A stretch of DNA of 9,360 bases, taken from the NCBI GenBank assembly GCA_014728875.1, contig WJKV01000081.1, positions 1 through 9,360 on the forward strand. Reading direction: 5' to 3'. Both the position numbers and the translations under genes were made by a program. Below the pieces are notes generated by a model. The model was not told the DNA's origin, did no database searches, and worked only from the letters and a program-made list of their open reading frames with translations. This document shows positions 6,235-9,360 of this stretch, one piece after another. This DNA is from Candidatus Woesearchaeota archaeon (GTDB lineage: Archaea > Nanobdellota > Nanobdellia > Woesearchaeales > WJKV01). How positions within the stretch are numbered: position 1 is the stretch's first letter; every line of letters begins with the position of its first letter.

Positions 6235-6244
6235 TATTTAAATA
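6235..6244. promoter_or_regulatory. Shared bidirectional TATA box of the two Nudix-domain genes
   Basis: TATTTAAATA is a perfect palindrome. On the plus strand TTTAAATA ends 24 nt before the ATG at 6269. On the minus strand the same element ends at 6235, placing a transcript start at about 6211-6209, just ahead of the Shine-Dalgarno site of the Nudix gene. Both genes could therefore compete for, or share, one TBP site. Confidence 0.6.
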
Positions 6245-6248
6245 ATTC

Positions 6249-6264
6249 CTCGAATTAATTCGAG
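6249..6264. promoter_or_regulatory. Candidate operator: perfect 16-bp palindrome
   Basis: CTCGAATTAATTCGAG is its own reverse complement. It starts 4 bp after the TATA box of the regulator gene and ends 4 bp before its ATG, where a bound dimer would block initiation. For the divergent Nudix gene the same site lies directly upstream of the TATA box, at the BRE position, where a bound protein could help or hinder TFB. The neighbouring gene encodes a winged-helix protein, so autoregulation is the simplest reading. A related site with identical TCGA-N6-TCGA spacing lies at 6985-6998. Confidence 0.6.
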
Positions 6265-6268
6265 TAAA

Positions 6269-6979
6269 ATGAAGTATTCAAGGGGTTTGGTCAAGAAAGA
6301 AAGAGAGCAGATATTCAAGCTCTTTATGCAGAATACAAAGCTGAAATTCAATGAGATAGAGAAAGCTTTGAAGATCAGATCCAATATGGTCTCTTATCAT
6401 CTCGAGCAGATGCAGAAAGAAGGATTGATAGAGAAAAAAGATGATTATTATTATCTGACAAAAGAGGCTGAGAAATATCTTCCTATTTTGCCGCATGTTA
6501 TCGGCGAAGGGCTCAGTCCGCTTCCGGTTGTTCTTGTTGCAGTTATCAATGATGGAAAAATCCTCCTGATGAAAAGGAACAGGAGACCGTACAAAGACTA
6601 TTGGTCAATGATCGGGGGGAAAATGCTCCTGGAAGAGAGCTTTGGGCAGGCAAGCAAGAGAATCGTGGAGAAAAAAGCGAAATTGAATGCAGAATTTGTT
6701 TCAATCAACAGTGTTTTGCACGAGCGTGTGGAAGGAGATGAAATGGTCAAGCACAGTTTTATCTTATTCTTTACCAAGATGAAAACAGAAAAGACTGAAT
6801 TCAGAAGATCCGAATACGGAGACCTGCGATGGTTTGATTTGAACGAGATAGACAAACTGAAAATAATCCCGTCAGACTTGTGGCTGATAAAGAACAAGCT
6901 GGACAGCACGATAGATGTAAAGGAAGCTTATATGAAAGAAAAAGACGGTGAACTCAATTCTTTTGATGTCTGGAAATGA
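6269..6979 (+). CDS. Winged-helix regulator with a degenerate Nudix sensor domain
   Basis: A 236-aa two-domain protein. Residues about 8-66 form an ArsR/MarR-like winged helix: FNEIEKALKIRSNMVSYHLEQMQKEG is the helix-turn-helix, and IEKKDDYYYLT the wing. Residues about 85-215 form a Nudix fold, with the VVLVAVINDGKILLMKRN strands and the YWSMIGGKM entry to the Nudix box. The box itself (116-138) has lost its catalytic residues: where REUxEE is expected the protein has RIVEKK, and the first Glu of the box is Leu. It should bind but not hydrolyse a nucleotide-type ligand (inference). This recalls bacterial NrtR, in which a Nudix domain became an effector sensor, but NrtR has its Nudix domain first and winged helix last. 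The ATG lies 24 nt after a TATA box, with a palindrome between them. It is divergent from an intact Nudix hydrolase. Confidence 0.85.
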   Translation: MKYSRGLVKKEREQIFKLFMQNTKLKFNEIEKALKIRSNMVSYHLEQMQKEGLIEKKDDYYYLTKEAEKYLPILPHVIGEGLSPLPVVLVAVINDGKILLMKRNRRPYKDYWSMIGGKMLLEESFGQASKRIVEKKAKLNAEFVSINSVLHERVEGDEMVKHSFILFFTKMKTEKTEFRRSEYGDLRWFDLNEIDKLKIIPSDLWLIKNKLDSTIDVKEAYMKEKDGELNSFDVWK

Positions 6980-6984
6980 TTTAG

Positions 6985-7005
6985 TCGATTTTTCTCGAGG
7001 AATTC
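6985..7005 (+). promoter_or_regulatory. Second candidate operator, upstream of the paralogous gene pair
   Basis: Two TCGA half-sites (6985-6988 and 6995-6998) are separated by 6 bp, the same spacing as in the palindrome at 6249-6264. The second half-site runs on as GGAATTC into the TATA box. Read on the minus strand, the 6249-6264 site likewise continues as GGAATTA into the TATA box of the Nudix gene. The 21 positions from the base before the second TCGA through the TATA box match at 18 by hand alignment. This suggests that the regulator encoded immediately upstream controls both promoters. Confidence 0.5.
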
Positions 7006-7013
7006 TATAAATA
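7006..7013 (+). promoter_or_regulatory. TATA box of the paralogous gene pair
   Basis: TATAAATA, ending 25 nt before the ATG at 7039. It starts one base after the GGAATT extension of the candidate operator, so a bound regulator would touch TFB/TBP. The first gene has no Shine-Dalgarno site and should be leaderless. Confidence 0.62.
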
Positions 7014-7038
7014 TCAAGCACGCTTACTAAGTTCTAAA

Positions 7039-7500
7039 ATGAACTATCCAATACAAAAACAAGAAGACAGAACAATGGACCGAATCATGGAAGAGATGCA
7101 GTTCCGGAGAAACAACGGAACTTGGGACAGAGTCAGCATGCACTATGTGCTGGAACAGCTTGAGTTCTGCTACACGACCTGGAGATATATACATAACAAG
7201 AGGGTCGGTACAGAACATGTTGGTGCATTGATAAGAGAGAGTGTTGACCCTAAACTGAAAAGCACCTACTACAAGAACGAGCAATTAAAGGAAATTATGC
7301 ACAGGATACTGGCTGTAGCAATGGCCAGCGGAGAGCAGATACACGAATATGCAGAAGGAAGGCTGGAGCGAGAAAAGCTAAAGGATGTTGATGGGACTCC
7401 GCTGCTCGACTTTGATCTGGGGCTCGCGCTGGAATTCAACAAGAGGATCTATCTTGGAAAAAGAGATCCTGTTTTAGAGGAGGAAGAAGATGGAATTTAA
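7039..7500 (+). CDS. Uncharacterised 153-aa protein, first of a paralogous pair
   Basis: I do not recognise this family. The protein is soluble, mostly helical by appearance and acidic at the C-terminus (VLEEEEDGI). It shares a clear pattern with the product of the next gene: CYTTW(44-48)-x3-H52, an IR-x-SVDP-x-L block (65-73), a helix with paired charges, then KLKDVDGTPL (113-122). The corresponding residues in the neighbour are AYSSW-x3-H, IR-LGMNP-x-L and ELRNTDGTPL. Conserved Trp, His, Asp and the DGTPL turn may mark a ligand site (inference). It is the first gene of a two-gene operon, transcribed from the TATA at 7006 behind a candidate operator, and overlaps the next gene by 11 nt. Confidence 0.78.
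   Translation: MNYPIQKQEDRTMDRIMEEMQFRRNNGTWDRVSMHYVLEQLEFCYTTWRYIHNKRVGTEHVGALIRESVDPKLKSTYYKNEQLKEIMHRILAVAMASGEQIHEYAEGRLEREKLKDVDGTPLLDFDLGLALEFNKRIYLGKRDPVLEEEEDGI
7477..7483 (+). promoter_or_regulatory. Shine-Dalgarno site of the second paralogue
   Basis: GAGGAGG, 6 nt before the ATG at 7490 and inside the coding end of the upstream gene. It supports the chosen start and independent initiation on an operon mRNA. Confidence 0.7.
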
Positions 7501-7855
7501 ACAGGACAGCGGAGATACATTTACTATAGAAGACAGGGTGCTGATCACTGCAATAAATAATGCTTATTCCTCCTGGTATTTCTATCATGACAGGGAGATA
7601 GAAGATCCTGACAAGATAATCAGGCTGGGGATGAATCCTGACTTGGCCTGGATGTATGAGAGAAGCAAAGAGATGCAGAAAACCCTGCAGTATGTCATGG
7701 ATTATACTGTTAATAAAAGCTACGAATTTGTAGGTGTTGTCTGCGGGAGAGAAAAAATAGAACTGAGAAATACAGACGGAACCCCTTTATCAGAAGAGCA
7801 GTTCAACTTGATCTGGAGATTGAGCAGCTGGACAAGAAGTGATTTATTTCCTTAG
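7490..7855 (+). CDS. Uncharacterised 121-aa protein, second of a paralogous pair
   Basis: A small soluble protein of unknown function, related to the product of the preceding gene by apparent tandem duplication. Shared elements are AYSSW(25-29)-x3-H33, IRLGMNP-x-L (44-52) and NTDGTPL (94-100); the distance from the Trp to the DGTPL motif is 67 residues here and 70 in the neighbour. It lacks the neighbour's N-terminal extension of about 20 residues and its acidic tail, and has a more aromatic C-terminus (LIWRLSSWTRSDLFP). The two have diverged to low identity, so the duplication is old. Because the genes overlap by 11 nt and are presumably co-transcribed, the proteins may form a heteromer (inference). 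The last 4 nt overlap the end of the convergent gene at 7852. Confidence 0.78.
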   Translation: MEFKQDSGDTFTIEDRVLITAINNAYSSWYFYHDREIEDPDKIIRLGMNPDLAWMYERSKEMQKTLQYVMDYTVNKSYEFVGVVCGREKIELRNTDGTPLSEEQFNLIWRLSSWTRSDLFP

Positions 7856-8259
7856 ACACCTCTCGCAAGGGCGAATGCGATCTTTAGTGTGCCGTCTCCT
7901 CCGCTGTAAGGGCCTGCAATAACGCCCATTCTTTCCAACTGATAGAAAGAACCCAGCGTCATCTTTGCTTCTATCTTTTGCATTTGCTCAAATGGAACAT
8001 TTGGAGGATATAGTTTCGCGCCCATGCAAGGTTTTATACTGTCATCCACTTCAAGAGAAACAACAACACCCAAATTTTTTCGGGAACCATCTTGATTTTT
8101 TCTGTGCAGTTCTGCTTCCAACTTTTGTTTTTCATCTGGCAGGTCTGCTACTGCAGCAAGATCTGACATTGTTCTTTCTTTCCTGTCTACCAGCCCGTAT
8201 AATTCAATTACTGTGGGGATATGAACATAAATGTCGTTTGCTGCTATTGTCGCATCCAT
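7852..8259 (-). CDS. Uncharacterised 135-aa protein
   Basis: I do not recognise this family. The product is soluble. Its N-terminus has hydrophobic segments (TIAANDIYVHIPTVIELYGLV), followed by a charged coiled helix (DLPDEKQKLEAELHRKNQDG) and a beta-like C-terminal half with LGVVVSLEVDD, the Gly-rich GPYSGGDG and a final hydrophobic strand LKIAFALARGV. The start is uncertain. The frame is open to an ATG at 8313, but a minus-strand TATA lies only about 6 nt ahead of that codon. The ATG at 8259 has a TTTAAATA element ending 26 nt upstream, so I prefer 8259; the longer form would add 18 residues. Convergent with the paralogous pair and divergent from the aminopeptidase gene. Confidence 0.65.
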   Translation of the reverse strand: MDATIAANDIYVHIPTVIELYGLVDRKERTMSDLAAVADLPDEKQKLEAELHRKNQDGSRKNLGVVVSLEVDDSIKPCMGAKLYPPNVPFEQMQKIEAKMTLGSFYQLERMGVIAGPYSGGDGTLKIAFALARGV

Positions 8260-8285
8260 TGCGAATAGCTGCGATAAATGTTGAA

Positions 8286-8293
8286 TATTTAAA
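8286..8293 (-). promoter_or_regulatory. TATA box of the 7852-8259 gene
   Basis: TTTAAATA on the minus strand, ending 26 nt before the ATG at 8259. It lies inside the longer reading frame that starts at 8313, which argues against that longer start. Confidence 0.5.
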
Positions 8294-8315
8294 TTATTGC
8301 TTTTTGTCCGCATTC

Positions 8316-8325
8316 TTTATATATT
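8316..8325 (+). promoter_or_regulatory. TATA box of the aminopeptidase gene
   Basis: TTTATATATT, ending 26 nt before the ATG at 8352. No ribosome-binding site is seen before that ATG, as for the other first genes in this window. Confidence 0.55.
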
Positions 8326-8351
8326 CATTAATCTCTAACTGTTTTGTTTGT

Positions 8352-9360
8352 ATGGAACTGGATGAAAGAGCAAGAAGACTAGCAGAAATCGTGGTTGATT
8401 ATTCTGTGCACATAGTGCCCGGCGACAGGCTTTTGATCGAGACAGAGCCTTATTTCAAGCCTTTTGCAGAATTAATCGAAGAAATCGCGCGGAAAAGAGG
8501 CGGAAGCGTATTCTGGTACATTAATAATCTAGATATGGCGAGGGCTTTAATCGAAAGAAATGACGGAGAAGAATTAAAAGAAAAATCAGACATTCTTTGC
8601 ACAATGGTTGAAGCATCCACTGCAAACATAACAATCTATGCTACCACCGACCCATTTTATCTTAAAGGGGTGGACCCCAAAAAAATCGCAGACCATCACA
8701 GGATAATCAGGAAGCCTGTGCTTGACAGAACATGCGGCGACGGAAAGAATTTCAAGGGAGTCAAATGGTGCAATGTTGCTTTTCCGTGCGAAGCAGAAGC
8801 AAGAAAAGCAGGAATGTCTCTGCAGGAATATGAAAAGTTCTTGTATAATGCTACGCTGCTGGACTGGGAAAGATTAAGACTAGATATATCAAGAGCAAAA
8901 AAAGTATTTGACGATGCAGAAAAAATCAGGATCCTCCATCCGAACGGCACAGATATTTGTCTCAGCCTGAAAGGAAGAGGCGGAGGCATAAGCTGCGGCA
9001 ACTGGAACATGCCTGACGGAGAACTGTATTACGGGCCTGTGGAAGACAGTGCGAACGGAAAGATATATTTTCCTTTCCCCAGCATCTGGGACGGCCAGAG
9101 GATCTCAGGGATAAGACTTGCATTCAAGGACGGCGAAGTTGTCGATTTTCTTGCAGAAGAGAACCAAGAACTGCTGGAGAGGATGCTGGAAATGAACGGA
9201 ACAAAAAGAATAGGAGAATTCGGCATCGGCTTCAACCCCATGGCGCATAAGTATACAAACAATCTTCTGTTCGACGAAAAGATGAGCGGCACAGTTCATA
9301 TAGCTCTTGGAGAATCCTATGCAGAACCATTGGACGCGGGCGGCGGACTGAACGAGGCAG
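8352..9360 (+). CDS. M29-family metalloaminopeptidase (AmpS/AmpT-like), 3' end cut off
   Basis: The frame is open from ATG 8352 to the right edge: 336 residues are visible of a family that usually has about 360 to 410. M29 enzymes are cytosolic dimetal aminopeptidases that remove N-terminal residues from peptides. The N-terminal domain shows RARRLAEIVVDYSVHIVPGDRLLIE and the WCNVAFPCEAEARKAG block (V-x-x-P typical of the family). The catalytic domain has WNMPDGE with Glu224, the IGEFGIGFNP motif with Glu289, and TVHIALGESY with His316. These match the family's conserved Glu, Glu and His metal ligands in order and rough spacing. The remaining ligand motif should lie just past the window edge, after GGGLNEA. 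The start is placed by the TATA at 8316-8325 and by the typical N-terminus. Confidence 0.9.
   Translation, partial: MELDERARRLAEIVVDYSVHIVPGDRLLIETEPYFKPFAELIEEIARKRGGSVFWYINNLDMARALIERNDGEELKEKSDILCTMVEASTANITIYATTDPFYLKGVDPKKIADHHRIIRKPVLDRTCGDGKNFKGVKWCNVAFPCEAEARKAGMSLQEYEKFLYNATLLDWERLRLDISRAKKVFDDAEKIRILHPNGTDICLSLKGRGGGISCGNWNMPDGELYYGPVEDSANGKIYFPFPSIWDGQRISGIRLAFKDGEVVDFLAEENQELLERMLEMNGTKRIGEFGIGFNPMAHKYTNNLLFDEKMSGTVHIALGESYAEPLDAGGGLNEA

Noticed and set aside
7039..7855. Toxin-antitoxin pair
   Set aside because: Two small overlapping genes fit the layout, but the products are paralogues of each other, which is not expected of a toxin and its antitoxin, and no known toxin motif is seen.
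8696..9299. Minus-strand frames opposite the aminopeptidase
   Set aside because: The plus strand encodes an uninterrupted M29 protein with conserved metal-ligand motifs, so these are antisense shadows.
1..9360. CRISPR arrays, tRNA genes, insertion sequences and long repeats
   Set aside because: No regularly spaced repeats, tRNA-like cloverleaf, transposase or terminal inverted repeats were noticed on reading both strands; short RNAs cannot be excluded by eye.

Overview
The window looks like a piece of an archaeal chromosome, most likely from a small-genome DPANN-type lineage (Woesearchaeota/Pacearchaeota-like; the lineage is inference). The archaeal evidence is direct. Almost every first gene of a transcription unit has an AT-rich TATA element ending 22 to 28 nt before its start codon, which is the spacing of leaderless archaeal mRNAs, while genes inside operons carry strong Shine-Dalgarno sites (GAGGTGA at 2809, GAGGAGG at 7477). 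The gene families agree: a COG1325-type RNA-binding protein, a presenilin-type GxGD protease, a MinD-like ATPase, an M29 aminopeptidase and a membrane-anchored periplasmic-binding-type protein. Genes are packed tightly, with convergent overlaps of 4 to 16 bp. No tRNA, rRNA, CRISPR array or insertion sequence was seen.

Layout. 1-24: probable first codons of a leftward gene. 101-832 (+): unrecognised 243-aa protein. 836-1267 (-): RNA-binding protein, divergent from 1323-2246 (+), a presenilin-like intramembrane aspartyl protease; the pair share one TATA box. 2294-4054 (+): three-gene operon of a helical protein, a MinD/ParA-like ATPase with altered key residues, and a four-helix membrane protein. 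4039-5181 (-): anchored type 1 solute-binding protein with no transporter genes beside it. 5266-5739 (+): YdjM/DUF457-type membrane metal-dependent hydrolase. 5730-6200 (-): Nudix hydrolase. 6269-6979 (+): winged-helix plus degenerate Nudix regulator. 7039-7855 (+): two overlapping genes for small paralogous proteins of unknown function. 7852-8259 (-): unrecognised small protein. 8352 to the right edge (+): M29 aminopeptidase, truncated by the window.

The most interesting part is 5730-7855. A divergent pair, an active-looking Nudix hydrolase and a helix-turn-helix protein whose Nudix box has lost its catalytic glutamates, flank a perfect 16-bp palindrome. A related site, with the same TCGA-N6-TCGA spacing and the same GGAATT-N-TWTAAATAT continuation into the TATA box, sits in front of the paralogous gene pair. 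This suggests a small regulon: a metabolite-sensing dead-Nudix regulator, a Nudix enzyme and two uncharacterised proteins, analogous in logic to bacterial NrtR but with the domains in reverse order. The second notable locus is the MinD-like operon, whose ATPase has Arg at the P-loop lysine and His at the usual catalytic Asp.
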